Counted from the stretch's first letter, positions 8,598 through 17,717 are shown. The stretch is DNA of 64,000 nt from Streptomyces shenzhenensis (GCF_003688995.1 NZ_PENI01000018.1:62001-126000); one strand, 5' to 3'. Program-made: numbers and translations. The notes: generated by a model from the sequence alone, not told the origin.

Positions 8598-9520
8598 CGG
8601 GCGACCTCGATCACGATCTTGCCGCGGGTGTGGCCGTCCTCGACGGCGCGCAGCGCCTCGCCCGCCCGGTCCAGCGGGTAGGTCCGGGTGACATGTGGGT
8701 CGAGCACACCGGTCAGCACGAGGTGGGCCACCGCGTCGAGCACGGCCGTGGTGCGGGCCCGGGCGACCCGGGCTCCGCCCAGCTCGGTGACGGTCTCGGG
8801 CGGGGCGCCCGCGGTGATCAGCCGGGTCCGGTCGGCGAGCAGGCCCGCCGCCTCGGTCAGCACCTCGCCGCCGACCAGGTCGTAGACGGCGTCGATGCCG
8901 TCGGGCGCGGCGGCCCGCACCCGGCGGGCCAGGTCAGGTCCGGAGGGCACGTGCACGGCGCCCAGCGACTCCACGAAGTCCTTCTTGCCCTCGCTCGCCA
9001 CGCCCGCCACGCGCACCCCGAGGGACCGGGCGATCTGCACGGCCGCCGCGCCGACGCCGCCGCCCGCCCCGGTGACCAGCAGGGTCGCTCCGGCGGGCAG
9101 GTCGAGCTGGCGGATGCCGTCGTAGGCCGTGGCCGCCGCGACCGGCAGGGTCGCCGCGTCGGTGAAGGACAGCCCGGCGGGCTTGTGCGCGGTCACCGCG
9201 GCGGGCAGCAGGGCGTACTCGGCGTACCCTCCGGCGACGGTGTTGCCGAAGACCTCGTCCCCGACGGCGATGGCGGTCACGCCGTCGCCGACCTCCGCCA
9301 CGACGCCGGAGACCTCGTTGCCGAACACGGCCGGGAACGCGCGGTCCCCCGAGTCGCCGGGGCGGCGCAGGCCCTCGCGGAGCTTCCAGTCGACGGGGTT
9401 CACCCCCGCGGCGCGCACCGCGACCAGCACCTCACCGGCGCCCGGCCTGGGGCGGCCGACGTCGGCGAATGCCTCGGTCTCCGGTCCCCCGTACTGTGTG
9501 AAGACGTACGCCTTGGGCAT
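8594..9520 (-). CDS. NADP-dependent quinone oxidoreductase-like protein
   Basis: 308-residue zinc-independent medium-chain reductase of the quinone oxidoreductase type, which uses NADPH to reduce quinones or enones. The GroES-like domain reads VLVAVRAAGVNPVDWKLREG and GNEVSGVVAEVG; the nucleotide-binding domain carries LVTGAGGGVGAAAVQIA. The zinc-ligand cysteines of alcohol dehydrogenases are absent. ATG 9520 follows a good GAGGAAG site on the minus strand. The gene is coupled to the GNAT gene by an ATGA overlap and is divergent from the sulfite-oxidase-like gene at 9716. Confidence 0.88.
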   Translation of the reverse strand: MPKAYVFTQYGGPETEAFADVGRPRPGAGEVLVAVRAAGVNPVDWKLREGLRRPGDSGDRAFPAVFGNEVSGVVAEVGDGVTAIAVGDEVFGNTVAGGYAEYALLPAAVTAHKPAGLSFTDAATLPVAAATAYDGIRQLDLPAGATLLVTGAGGGVGAAAVQIARSLGVRVAGVASEGKKDFVESLGAVHVPSGPDLARRVRAAAPDGIDAVYDLVGGEVLTEAAGLLADRTRLITAGAPPETVTELGGARVARARTTAVLDAVAHLVLTGVLDPHVTRTYPLDRAGEALRAVEDGHTRGKIVIEVAR

Positions 9521-9715
9521 CTGCTTCCTCACTCTCCTTGCCCTCGCGCCGGCGTACCGGGTCCGGCGTCCAGTGCCGTCCCGGTGTGCCGGCATTCAGC
9601 GGCAAGGCCGAGCGTGCGGCGGCTATTCCCGGTCCGGCGCGGAGTTCACACGGCCGCCATGTTCGGGGCACTGACCTGGTACGGAGCACCGTCGGCCGCA
9701 GCGTACGGTGGAATC

Positions 9716-10321
9716 ATGCATGTCACCCGAGGCTTCACCGGGCGTCCGCGCGTCCTCGATCCGGGGCTGCCGCCGGGCCAGTACGACGCGGGGGACGACT
9801 GGCCCGTGCTCTCCGCGGAGGTCACCCCGGACCTGGCGCCCGCCGACTGGTCGTTCCGCGTGGACGGGCTGGTGGCCGAGCCGCACACCTGGGACTGGGA
9901 GGCGGCGCACGCGCTTCCGGCGTCCGGGTACGAGGGTGACATCCACTGTGTGACCGGCTGGTCGAAGTTCGGGGTGCGGTTCGGGGGCGTCTCGCTGGAC
10001 TGCTTCCTCGCCCTGGTCCGGCCCCATGTGTCCGCCACCCATGCCGTCGCGTACTCGCACACCGGCTACAGCACGAACCTGCCGCTCGCCGACCTCACCG
10101 GTGGGCGCGCCTGGATCACCTGGGAGTACGACGGCACACCGCTGGCACCGGAGCACGGCGGCCCGGCGCGGCTCGTGGTGCCGCATCTGTATTTCTGGAA
10201 GAGCGCCAAGTGGATCGCCGGTCTCACCCTGCTCGACCACGACGAGCCCGGGTTCTGGGAGGGCAACGGCTACCACGCGCGCGGCAACCCCTGGGAGGAG
10301 CAGCGGTACTCCGGTGACTGA
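9716..10321 (+). CDS. Sulfite oxidase-like molybdopterin oxidoreductase
   Basis: 201-residue protein of the sulfite oxidase catalytic-core (MsrP/YedY-like) family. It should hold a molybdopterin cofactor through Cys78 in DIHCVTGWSKFGVRFGG, with typical downstream motifs YSTNLPLADL, GGPARLVVPHLYFWKS and KWIAGLTLL. Unlike MsrP it has no Tat signal, so it is likely cytoplasmic. ATG 9716 is chosen for GGTGGA just upstream. Its stop overlaps the GTG start of the ferredoxin-reductase-like gene by 8 nt, so the two are translationally coupled and probably form one electron-transfer system. The substrate is unknown. Confidence 0.88.
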   Translation: MHVTRGFTGRPRVLDPGLPPGQYDAGDDWPVLSAEVTPDLAPADWSFRVDGLVAEPHTWDWEAAHALPASGYEGDIHCVTGWSKFGVRFGGVSLDCFLALVRPHVSATHAVAYSHTGYSTNLPLADLTGGRAWITWEYDGTPLAPEHGGPARLVVPHLYFWKSAKWIAGLTLLDHDEPGFWEGNGYHARGNPWEEQRYSGD

Positions 10322-11069
10322 GACGTTCGCTCCCCGCACGCGCTTCGCGGTGCCCGGGCGCATCGCCGTCGGCGACCAGGCCGCGTCGGTGTGGCGGACG
10401 GCCACCCTCACCGAGGTCAGGCGCGAGACCCCGCGTGCCGCCACCTTCCGGCTCGCGGTGCCGCACTGGGCGGGGCATCTGCCCGGCCAGCATCTGATGC
10501 TGCGGCTCACGGCCGACGACGGCTATGTGGCGCAGCGCCACTACTCGATCGCGTCGGCTCCGGACGGCTCCGGGCACATCGAGCTGACCCTGGACCACAT
10601 CGAGGGCGGCGAGGTGTCGGGCTGGTTCCACACGGTGGCCAGGCCCGGGGACACGGTCGAGGTGCGCGGCCCGCTGAGCGGCTTCTTCGCCTGGCCGGGC
10701 GACCGGCCGGCGCTGCTGATCGGCGCCGGGTCCGGGGTCGTACCGCTGATGTCGATGGTCCGGCACCAACGGGCGCGCGGACTCGCCGTGTCGCTGCGGC
10801 TGCTGGTGTCCGCACGCCGTCCCGAGGAGCTGATCTACGCTCGGGAGCTGGGCGCCGAGACCACCGCCGTGTTCACCCGGAGCGCACCCCAGGGTGTGCC
10901 GGTCGGACGTCTCGCGGCGGCACATATGGCGCCGCTCCTGGCCGAGCAGCCGCCTGGTGGGTGGGAGGCCTATGTGTGTGGCTCCAACGGGTTCGCCGAG
11001 CATGCCTCGCGGCTGCTCGTCGCGGCCGGTCAGCCGGTGGACCGGATCCGCATCGAGCGCTTCGGCTGA
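10314..11069 (+). CDS. FAD-binding ferredoxin-NADP reductase-like protein
   Basis: 251-residue flavin reductase-type electron carrier. It has the FNR fold: FAD motif RHYSIASAP (RxYS), the phosphate-binding stretch GEVSGWFHTVARPGD, and an NAD(P) domain with LLIGAGSGVVPLMSMVRH; the usual C-terminal motif reads YVCGSNGFAEHASRLL. No [2Fe-2S] domain is attached. It probably moves electrons between NAD(P)H and the molybdoenzyme encoded immediately upstream. The start is GTG 10314 inside the end of that gene (GTGACTGA), with GGAGGAG 18 nt upstream. Confidence 0.88.
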   Translation: MTETFAPRTRFAVPGRIAVGDQAASVWRTATLTEVRRETPRAATFRLAVPHWAGHLPGQHLMLRLTADDGYVAQRHYSIASAPDGSGHIELTLDHIEGGEVSGWFHTVARPGDTVEVRGPLSGFFAWPGDRPALLIGAGSGVVPLMSMVRHQRARGLAVSLRLLVSARRPEELIYARELGAETTAVFTRSAPQGVPVGRLAAAHMAPLLAEQPPGGWEAYVCGSNGFAEHASRLLVAAGQPVDRIRIERFG

Positions 11070-11244
11070 GACGGGGTCCGCGGTTCGGGGGCGCGTCCGT
11101 GAATGTCGGGCGCCGCTGCGGGCTCCCGCGCCACAAACGCACCGTCCCTGATGTGTGTGAGGTGGGCGAGCGGTGCCGGACGGGGTACGAGAGCGATGTG
11201 GGGGCTCGCAGGGATGCGCGGGGCGCGACGGCGAGGAGGTCGAC

Positions 11245-11829
11245 ATGCGGACCCTGGTGTGCGGCCGACACCGGCGCGGCAATCCGCTGCTGCGCCGGTC
11301 GGACGTCGTGGAGGCGTGGACGGCGCTGGGCGTCGCCGTGCTGCTGTTCGTGGGTGTGCCCCTCGTCGGGGTGTGGGCGGGCCGCGGGGCGCACGACCGG
11401 GCGGCGGCGACCGCCGCGGCGCAGCGGGCCGACCGGCACATCGTGCGCGCGAAGGTGATCGGGGGCACGGCCCTGCCGCTGCCCGCGACGGAGGACGGCG
11501 GGGAGAGCGCCCGGCGGGCCCTGGTGCGCTGGGCGGAGTCCGGTGCCCGGGAGCGCACGGCCGTCGCCCACGTCCCGGCGGGCACGCGCACCGGGGAGAT
11601 GGTGGACGTCTGGTTCGACTCCCGCGGACGCGGCGTCGGCGCGCCGCCCGACGCCATCGCGGTCTGGCAGCACACCGTGGTCGTCGGCGCGTGCACGGCG
11701 GGCGGCGCGGCGGCGGTGGTACTCCTCGCCCACGGGGTCGCGCGCAGGATCGCGCTGCGCCACCGGCTGCTGGAGTGGGAACGGGAGTGGGCCCGTACCG
11801 GCCCGGACTGGACCCCAGGGCGGACCTGA
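11245..11829 (+). CDS. Rv1733c-like two-helix membrane protein
   Basis: 194-residue membrane protein of the actinobacterial Rv1733c-like family. Two helices are visible: one near residues 26-46 (ALGVAVLLFVGVPLVGVWAG) and one near 137-160 (HTVVVGACTAGGAAAVVLLA), enclosing an extracytoplasmic loop with GTRTGEMVDVWFDSRG. ATG 11245 follows GAGGAGGTCGAC, an excellent ribosome-binding site. In Mycobacterium tuberculosis Rv1733c belongs to the DosR regulon; here the gene sits outside the stress island and its role is unknown. Confidence 0.75.
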   Translation: MRTLVCGRHRRGNPLLRRSDVVEAWTALGVAVLLFVGVPLVGVWAGRGAHDRAAATAAAQRADRHIVRAKVIGGTALPLPATEDGGESARRALVRWAESGARERTAVAHVPAGTRTGEMVDVWFDSRGRGVGAPPDAIAVWQHTVVVGACTAGGAAAVVLLAHGVARRIALRHRLLEWEREWARTGPDWTPGRT

Positions 11830-11951
11830 ATCCGCCGGGCCGCCCCGTCGGCGGGCCCGGCGTCCCGCAGGCCGCACGGCTCTGGCGACCGCTCCGAGCA
11901 GGGACGTACGGTGTGATCATCCGCACTCACTCTTCGCAAAGGCGGCTGCTG

Positions 11952-12920
11952 ATGGCCCTGTTCGACCTACCGCTCGACGAACTCCGTGAGTACCGCAGCG
12001 CGTCCGTGGCGCCCGAGGACTTCGACGCCTTCTGGTCCAAGACGCTCCAGGAGGCGCGCGAGCACGACCTGGACGCCCGCTTCGAACCGGTCGACACGGG
12101 TCTGTCCACGGTGCGGGTCCACGACGTGACGTTCGCCGGGTTCGGCGGCCATCCGGTCAAGGGCTGGCTGGTGCTGCCCGCCGATGCCGCGGAACCCCTG
12201 CCGCTGGTCGTGCAGTTCGTCGGCTACGGCGGCGGGCGCGGGCTGCCGTACGAGCATCTGCTGTGGGCGTCGACGGGCCGTGCGCACTTCGTGATGGACA
12301 CCCGGGGGCAGGGCAGCGCCTGGGGCGGCGGGGGCGGCACCGCCGACCCCGTGGGCGCCGTGCCCGCGTACCCGGGATTCATGACCCGGGGCGTGGACGC
12401 GCCCGAGAACTACTACTACCGGCGGGTGTTCACGGACGCCGTGCGTGCGGTCGAGGCGGCCCGCTCGCATCCGCTGACCGACGCGAGCCGGACCGTGGCG
12501 CTCGGCGGCAGCCAGGGCGGCGGCATCACGCTCGCCGTGGGCGGACTGGTTCCCGACCTGGTGGCGGTCGCCCCCGACGTGCCGTTCCTGTGCGACTTCC
12601 CGCGGGCGACGACGCTGACGGACCGTCACCCGTACCGCGAGATCGGCCTCTACCTCAAGACGCACCGCGGGCGGTCCGCGGACGTGCTGCGCACCCTGTC
12701 CTACTTCGACGGCGTCCACTTCGCGGCCCGCGGCCGGGCCCCCGCCCTGTTCTCGGCCGCGCTGGAGGACCAGACCTGTCCGCCGTCCACGGTGTTCGCC
12801 GCGTACAACGCCTGGGCGCACGACGACAAGTCGATCGAGGTGTACGAGTTCAACGACCACGAGGGCGGCGGCCCGTTCCAGGACGCGGCGAAGGTGCGCT
12901 GGCTGCGCGCGTACGCCTGA
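11952..12920 (+). CDS. CE7 acetylxylan esterase / cephalosporin-C deacetylase
   Basis: 322-residue alpha/beta hydrolase of carbohydrate esterase family 7, which removes acetyl groups from xylo-oligosaccharides and cephalosporin C. Family blocks are clear: an N-terminal FDLPLDELREYRSA, then VKGWLVLP, RGQGSAWG and the nucleophile elbow GGSQGGG (Ser187). The acid is likely in ALEDQTCPPSTVFAAYN and the histidine in FNDHEGGG. There is no signal peptide, in line with the intracellular habit of this family. ATG 11952 starts at the conserved N terminus; the ribosome-binding site (AAAGGCGG) is moderate. Confidence 0.92.
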   Translation: MALFDLPLDELREYRSASVAPEDFDAFWSKTLQEAREHDLDARFEPVDTGLSTVRVHDVTFAGFGGHPVKGWLVLPADAAEPLPLVVQFVGYGGGRGLPYEHLLWASTGRAHFVMDTRGQGSAWGGGGGTADPVGAVPAYPGFMTRGVDAPENYYYRRVFTDAVRAVEAARSHPLTDASRTVALGGSQGGGITLAVGGLVPDLVAVAPDVPFLCDFPRATTLTDRHPYREIGLYLKTHRGRSADVLRTLSYFDGVHFAARGRAPALFSAALEDQTCPPSTVFAAYNAWAHDDKSIEVYEFNDHEGGGPFQDAAKVRWLRAYA

Positions 12921-12984
12921 GCGGGGCGCGGCACCGCGACGTGCCCTGCGGTCACCCGCCGGCCGACGCCGTCCGAGTGGCCGT

Positions 12985-13710
12985 TCAGGACAGGCGCCGT
13001 GCCACGACCAGTCGGGCGCGGGGGCTGCCGTCGGCGCGTCGGCCGAACTCGGGCAGGGCGTGCAGTTCCGTGCCGAAGCCGGCGCGCTCCAACTCGTCCA
13101 GCACGGAGCCGAGTCGGAAGGCCCGGTAGTACATGACGAACGGCGGGCGCCACACGGCGTTGCGCACCCGCATCGCCGTGTCGAAGCCGAGCAGGATCCA
13201 GAACCAGGCGCTCGTGGGGCGGGGCGGGGCCGACACCGGGAACGCGAAGCCGCCGCCCGGCCGCAGCACGGAGTGGACCTGGCGGAACAGCCCCGGCAGT
13301 TCCCGCGGCAGGAAGTGTCCGAACGCCCCGAAGCTCACGACGAGATCGAAGGCGGGCGTGAACGGCAGGGCACGCGCGTCCCCGCGCACCAGGTGGACGC
13401 GCGGGCCCTCCGGGTGGGCGTGCCGGCCGGCCACGTCGAGCATGCCGGCGCTGAAGTCGACCCCGGTGACGCTCCGCCGGCACACCCGGGTCAGCACGTC
13501 GATCCCGGCGCCCGTGCCACAGCACAGGTCGAGCCCGTCGGCGAACGGGCCGAGCCGGGCGAGCGCCGCGGCGACGGCCTCCAGGATGTCGTCGGGGGTG
13601 CGGAAGGGGGTGTGGTCGAACTTCGGGGCGAGCAGGTCGTAGCCGTGCTCGACCGACGACAGCGCCTGGACGGCGAGTTCGCGCAGGCTGGGTCCCTCGG
13701 GGCTGAACAT
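12985..13710 (-). CDS. Class I SAM-dependent methyltransferase
   Basis: 241-residue methyltransferase with the canonical Rossmann motifs: GLDLCCGTGAGIDVL (SAM loop), VTGVDFSAGMLDVAG (ribose acid), GDARALPF and FDLVVSFGAFGHF, then HSVLRPGGGFAFP. The C-terminal part (SAWFWILLGFDTAMRVRN, FVMYYRAFRLG) is hydrophobic and may cover a small lipophilic substrate. The acceptor is unknown. It is convergent with the esterase gene. Confidence 0.85.
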   Translation of the reverse strand: MFSPEGPSLRELAVQALSSVEHGYDLLAPKFDHTPFRTPDDILEAVAAALARLGPFADGLDLCCGTGAGIDVLTRVCRRSVTGVDFSAGMLDVAGRHAHPEGPRVHLVRGDARALPFTPAFDLVVSFGAFGHFLPRELPGLFRQVHSVLRPGGGFAFPVSAPPRPTSAWFWILLGFDTAMRVRNAVWRPPFVMYYRAFRLGSVLDELERAGFGTELHALPEFGRRADGSPRARLVVARRLS

Positions 13711-13879
13711 CCGGTCAGCCTAGAGCCCCGGGCGCAGGTCGGCGCGGGTGGCGGGCAGCATGTGTTTCATGGGTCCTCCCGGTCCTCATGGACTTCCTAC
13801 ACCCCACCGGCGAACGGGGCCGCGCAGAATCGACACCCCGCACCGGAAGCTCTCCGCCGCGGACGCCGACGCGGCGTGG

Positions 13880-14141
13880 TAGGCTTCCCTCAGCACTTGT
13901 GTACGCCCCGTCGTGGGCGCCGGTGCGTCTCTCTTCGTCTCTCACCTCAGTTCGCCGATGGGGCCGCCGTTCTCCGGCCGTCACGCCGGCTTCCCGCACA
14001 CCCCGTCGGCAGTGGCCGTGGCCCTGCCCCAGGTGTTGTCCGCCGCCCAGGCGCTCTTCCGCGCCCTCCCCGCGGCCCTCCCCCTCCCCTCCCTTCACCC
14101 GCCTGATGCCAGGCACAGCGTCCGCGAAAGGACCACCATCC
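13880..14141 (+). promoter_or_regulatory. Promoter and C-rich leader of the rho-like gene
   Basis: A -10-like TAGGCT at 13880-13885 is followed by about 250 nt without a gene before the rho-like start at 14142. The last part (about 14026-14105) is strikingly pyrimidine-rich, with runs such as CCCTCCCCCTCCCCTCCC and few G residues. C-rich, G-poor RNA is what Rho loads on, and rho genes in other bacteria limit their own expression by terminating in the leader, so an autoregulatory rut-like leader is a reasonable inference. Confidence 0.45.
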
Positions 14142-15290
14142 ATGACCACCATCCTCGAACACCCCCCGGTGCAGTCACCGCCCTCGGCCGACCGGACCGT
14201 CACCGGTGTCCTCGACATCGACGCGCACGGGAAGGGACACCTGCGGGCCGAGAGCTGCCTGCCGACGCCGTCCGACCCGCAGGTTCCGGCCGCGCTGATC
14301 CGCCGGCACGGCCTGCGCAAGGGCGACCTCGTCGAAGGCGTCCGCGGCGCGCAGCGCGCGCTGACGGATGTCGGGCGCGTCAACGGCCGCGCGCCCGCGG
14401 AGCTGCGCGAGCGGCCCCACTTCCGTGACCTCACCCCGCTGCACCCGCACGAACGGCTCCGGCTCGAGCACCCCGCGTCCGGACCGGCCGGCCGGCTCAT
14501 CGATCTGTTCACGCCCGTCGGCAAGGGCCAGCGCGGGCTGCTCGTGGCTCCGCCGAAGACCGGAAAGACCGTGCTGCTCCAGCAGCTCGCCGCCGCCGTC
14601 GCCGGCAACCACCCCGAGTGCCATCTCATGGTGGTCCTGCTCGACGAGCGCCCCGAGGAGGTCACCGAGATGCGGCGCTCGGTGCGCGGCGAGGTGTACG
14701 CGTCGACCTTCGACCGGACGCCCAAACAGCACATCGCGCTGGCGGAACTCGTGATCGAACGGGCCAAGCGGCTCGTCGAGGACGGCGCGGACGTCGTCGT
14801 CCTGCTCGACTCGCTGACCCGGCTGTGCCGGGCCCACAACAACGCGGCGGCCACGAGCGGCCGCACTCTCAGCGGCGGCGTCGACGCGGCGGCGCTGCTC
14901 GGCCCCAAGCGGTTCTTCGGCGCCGCCCGCCAGGCCGAGGAGGGCGGCTCGCTCACCGTCCTCGCCACCGCGCTGGTGGAGACCGGCTCCCGCGCCGACG
15001 AGTTCTTCTTCGAGGAGCTGAAGAGCACCGGCAACATGGAACTGCGCCTGGACCGGCAGCTCGCCGCGCGCCGTGTCTTCCCGGCCGTCGACCTGACCGC
15101 GTCCGGCACCCGCCGCGAGGAACTCCTCCTCACCCCCGCCGAGTTGACGACCGTACGCGGTCTGCGCCGGGCCCTGCGGAGCAGGGACGGCGGACCGGCG
15201 AACGTGGAGACCCTGCTGGAGCGGATACGGGAGACCCCCGACAACGCGACGTTTCTGCGCCGCGTCCGGCCGACGCTGCCGTCCGGCTGA
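14142..15290 (+). CDS. rho: Short Rho-type transcription termination ATPase
   Basis: 382-residue Rho hexameric RNA helicase homologue. It has an RNA-binding OB domain (about 17-85, TGVLDIDAHGKGHLRAES) and a RecA-type ATPase domain: Walker A APPKTGKT with Lys142, Walker B VVVLLDSLTRLCRA, and the LSGGVDA and GGSLTVLATALVETGS blocks of the Q- and R-loop region. Actinobacterial housekeeping Rho carries a long charged N-terminal insertion; it is missing here, so this is likely a second, shorter paralogue rather than the main Rho. The start is ATG 14142 after AAAGGA. The leader is C-rich. Confidence 0.88.
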   Translation: MTTILEHPPVQSPPSADRTVTGVLDIDAHGKGHLRAESCLPTPSDPQVPAALIRRHGLRKGDLVEGVRGAQRALTDVGRVNGRAPAELRERPHFRDLTPLHPHERLRLEHPASGPAGRLIDLFTPVGKGQRGLLVAPPKTGKTVLLQQLAAAVAGNHPECHLMVVLLDERPEEVTEMRRSVRGEVYASTFDRTPKQHIALAELVIERAKRLVEDGADVVVLLDSLTRLCRAHNNAAATSGRTLSGGVDAAALLGPKRFFGAARQAEEGGSLTVLATALVETGSRADEFFFEELKSTGNMELRLDRQLAARRVFPAVDLTASGTRREELLLTPAELTTVRGLRRALRSRDGGPANVETLLERIRETPDNATFLRRVRPTLPSG

Positions 15291-15411
15291 GCCGTTCGGT
15301 CGGCCGGACCCGGCGGGCCCGGGGCGCCCGTGTGGGACATCCGGGTTGCTCGGGGACGCCATGCGGCCCGGACAGCGCGCACCACGGCAGCTCCGTTTCT
15401 ACGTTGCTCAT

Positions 15412-16599
15412 ATGACAATCGGATCTGCCTCTCGGTGGGCCGTGCCGGCCTGCGCCCTCTGTGTGGCGGGCATGCTGGCCCTCACGCCCACGGTGGCCGT
15501 CGCCCGGCCTAGCACCGCCGCGCCGTCGCCTCCGGCCCCGCCGACAGCCGCGGTGCCGCAGCCCGTGGTCCTCTTCGGCAAGGGCACCAAGGTCAGGCCG
15601 CATCGCGGCGCGCCCGAACTGCCCGACCTCACCGCGCTGTCCTGGCTGGTCGCCGACGCCGGTACCGGCGAGGTGCTGGCCGCGCACGACGCGCACCGCA
15701 AGCTGCCGCCGGCCAGCACCCTGAAGACGCTGTTCGCCCTCACCGTGCTGCCGGCCCTGTCGGGGGGCAGCCGGCACAGGGTGACCGCGAAGGAACTGGC
15801 GGGTGTCGGCGACGGCAGCAGCGTCGTCGGAGTCCGGGAGGGGCAGACCTACCAGGTGTCCGACCTGTGGCGCGGCGTCTTCCTCAGCTCGGGCAACGAC
15901 GCCGTGCACGTGCTGGCCTCGCTCAACGGCGGCTGGGCCGCCACGATCGCCCGGATGCAGGCCGAGGCCCGTGCCCTGGGCGCCCACGACACCCACGTCG
16001 TCTCGCCCGACGGCTACGACGCCCCCGGCCAGGTGTCCTCGGCGTTCGACCTGGCCGTCTTCGGCCGGGCCGGACTGCGCGACCCCGACTTCGCCCGCTA
16101 CTGCTCGACGGCGTCGGCCGCCTTCCCCGGCGTGGACGGTTCGTACGGGATCGAGAACACCAACCGGCTGCTGACCGGCGAGGACGGCGTGGCGCGCTAC
16201 CCCGGGCTGCTCGGCATCAAGAACGGCTACACCAGCGAGGCCGGCAACACGCTCGTGGCCGCCGCCCGCCGGGGCGAGCGCACCCTCGTGGTGACGGTGC
16301 TCAACCCTCAGGAGGGCAACGGCCTCACCGTCTACGAGGAGGCGCGCGCGCTGCTGGACTGGGGGTTCGCCGCCGCCGGGCGGGTCGACCCGGTCGGCTC
16401 GCTGGACGCGCTGCGGGACAAGCCCCGGCCTACCGCGGCCCCGTCCCCGGTGCCGTCCCCGGCCGCGGTCGCCGCGTCCGTGCCCGACTCCGGCTCCGGC
16501 TGGTCGGAGCCCGGCGTCATCGCGGGCATGGCAGGGCTGAGCGCGGGCGCCGTGGCCCTGGCGCTGCGGGTCAAGTTCCAGCGGGGCGCCCGGGGCTGA
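15412..16599 (+). CDS. D-alanyl-D-alanine carboxypeptidase (class C PBP)
   Basis: 395-residue low-molecular-weight penicillin-binding protein that trims the terminal D-Ala from peptidoglycan stem peptides outside the membrane. N-terminal signal or anchor (VPACALCVAGMLALTPTVAV), a Pro/Ala spacer, then the peptidase S11 core: SxxK at Ser102-Lys105 (STLK), SGN at 160-162, and the third motif as KNG in LLGIKNGYTSEAGN. A Pro-rich linker leads to a C-terminal helix (GVIAGMAGLSAGAVALAL) that holds it to the membrane. No clear ribosome-binding site precedes ATG 15412. Its last 268 bp overlap the antisense end of the GT87 gene. Confidence 0.9.
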   Translation: MTIGSASRWAVPACALCVAGMLALTPTVAVARPSTAAPSPPAPPTAAVPQPVVLFGKGTKVRPHRGAPELPDLTALSWLVADAGTGEVLAAHDAHRKLPPASTLKTLFALTVLPALSGGSRHRVTAKELAGVGDGSSVVGVREGQTYQVSDLWRGVFLSSGNDAVHVLASLNGGWAATIARMQAEARALGAHDTHVVSPDGYDAPGQVSSAFDLAVFGRAGLRDPDFARYCSTASAAFPGVDGSYGIENTNRLLTGEDGVARYPGLLGIKNGYTSEAGNTLVAAARRGERTLVVTVLNPQEGNGLTVYEEARALLDWGFAAAGRVDPVGSLDALRDKPRPTAAPSPVPSPAAVAASVPDSGSGWSEPGVIAGMAGLSAGAVALALRVKFQRGARG

Positions 16600-17717
16600 C
16601 CCACCGGCAGACCGAGCAGCAGGCCGAGCGTGATCCACGTGTAGGCGTTGCTGCCGAGGAACCCGTCGACGCCGGAGGCGTCCTCGAACCACAGCCACAC
16701 CACGCTGGTGCACAGCACCGCGTACAGGGCGCCCGCGGTCCGCGGGTGCCCGGTGCGGACCAGCACCGCGAAGGAGGGCAGCAGCCACACCAGATGGTGC
16801 ACCCAGGTGATCGGGCTGACCAGACAGGCCACCAGGCCGGTGAGGGCGAAGGCCGCCGTCCAGTCCCCGGCCGCGACGGCCCGGCGCGCCCGCCACGCCC
16901 ACACGCACAGCACCAGCAGCACCGCCGCCGCCCACAGCGGGCGGCCCGTCTCGCCCAGGCGGGCCAGCACGCCCTGCACCGACTGGTTCGAGACATAGTC
17001 GAGGCGCCCCACCCGGCTGGTGTCCCACAGCGCCTCGGTCCAGTAGAAGCGCGAGGCCCCCGGGTCCACCCAGGCGGCGAGGGCGGTGGCCGCGAGCGCG
17101 ACCGCCGTGGCGGTCGCGGCGGCCCGCCAGCGGCGGGTGAGCAGCAGCAGGCCGATGAAGACGGCGGGCGTCAGTTTGACGGCGGCGGCCAGCCCGATCC
17201 CCACGCCCGCCCAGCGGTCCCGGCCCGTGGCCAGCAGCCAGGCGTCGACCAGGACCAGGGCCAGCAGCAGCACGTTCACCTGGCCGAAGCTGAAGGTGTC
17301 GCGCACCGGCTCGAACAGCGCGAGCAGGCACACGGCCAGCGCCCAGCCGAACCAGCCGTGGCGGCGCCAGTCGGGCCCGGCCAGCAGGCGCAGCACGACG
17401 GCCAGCGCGCCGAGGTTGAGCAGCAGACAGACCGCGATGGCGGTGTGCAGTCCCATCAGGGCCATCGGCAGCATGGCGACCGCCGCGAACGGCGGGTAGG
17501 TGAAGCCGTACGTCGTGCCCGGGACGCGGTAGTCGTAGAGCCGGCCGCCGTGGTGGATCCAGGTGTCGACCGCCCCGTGGTAGACACGCAGGTCGAAGAA
17601 GTCGCGCAGCAGCGGCACGGTGGCCGTGAAGGCGGTCACGGCGGCGGCGAGGACCATGACGATGAGCAGCTGGCGCAGCCGGCGCAGCCGGCTCCGTTCG
17701 GTGCGCGGCGCTCTCAT
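16332..17717 (-). CDS. GT87 polyprenol-phosphate mannosyltransferase-like protein
   Basis: 461-residue multi-pass membrane glycosyltransferase of the GT-C fold (GT87/DUF2029), which uses polyprenyl-phosphate mannose on the outer face of the membrane. About ten hydrophobic helices are visible. The acidic loop after the first helix (RDFFDLRVYHGAVDTW, YPPFAAVAML) holds the likely catalytic Asp, and a conserved SPITWVHHLVWLLP block follows. Family-like sequence ends near VGQPRAPRWN; the final roughly 90 residues are low-complexity and run antisense through the carboxypeptidase gene, so the C terminus looks like a lost stop codon. Start ATGA overlaps the upstream gene. Confidence 0.82.
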   Translation of the reverse strand: MRAPRTERSRLRRLRQLLIVMVLAAAVTAFTATVPLLRDFFDLRVYHGAVDTWIHHGGRLYDYRVPGTTYGFTYPPFAAVAMLPMALMGLHTAIAVCLLLNLGALAVVLRLLAGPDWRRHGWFGWALAVCLLALFEPVRDTFSFGQVNVLLLALVLVDAWLLATGRDRWAGVGIGLAAAVKLTPAVFIGLLLLTRRWRAAATATAVALAATALAAWVDPGASRFYWTEALWDTSRVGRLDYVSNQSVQGVLARLGETGRPLWAAAVLLVLCVWAWRARRAVAAGDWTAAFALTGLVACLVSPITWVHHLVWLLPSFAVLVRTGHPRTAGALYAVLCTSVVWLWFEDASGVDGFLGSNAYTWITLGLLLGLPVGQPRAPRWNLTRSARATAPALSPAMPAMTPGSDQPEPESGTDAATAAGDGTGDGAAVGRGLSRSASSEPTGSTRPAAANPQSSSARASS

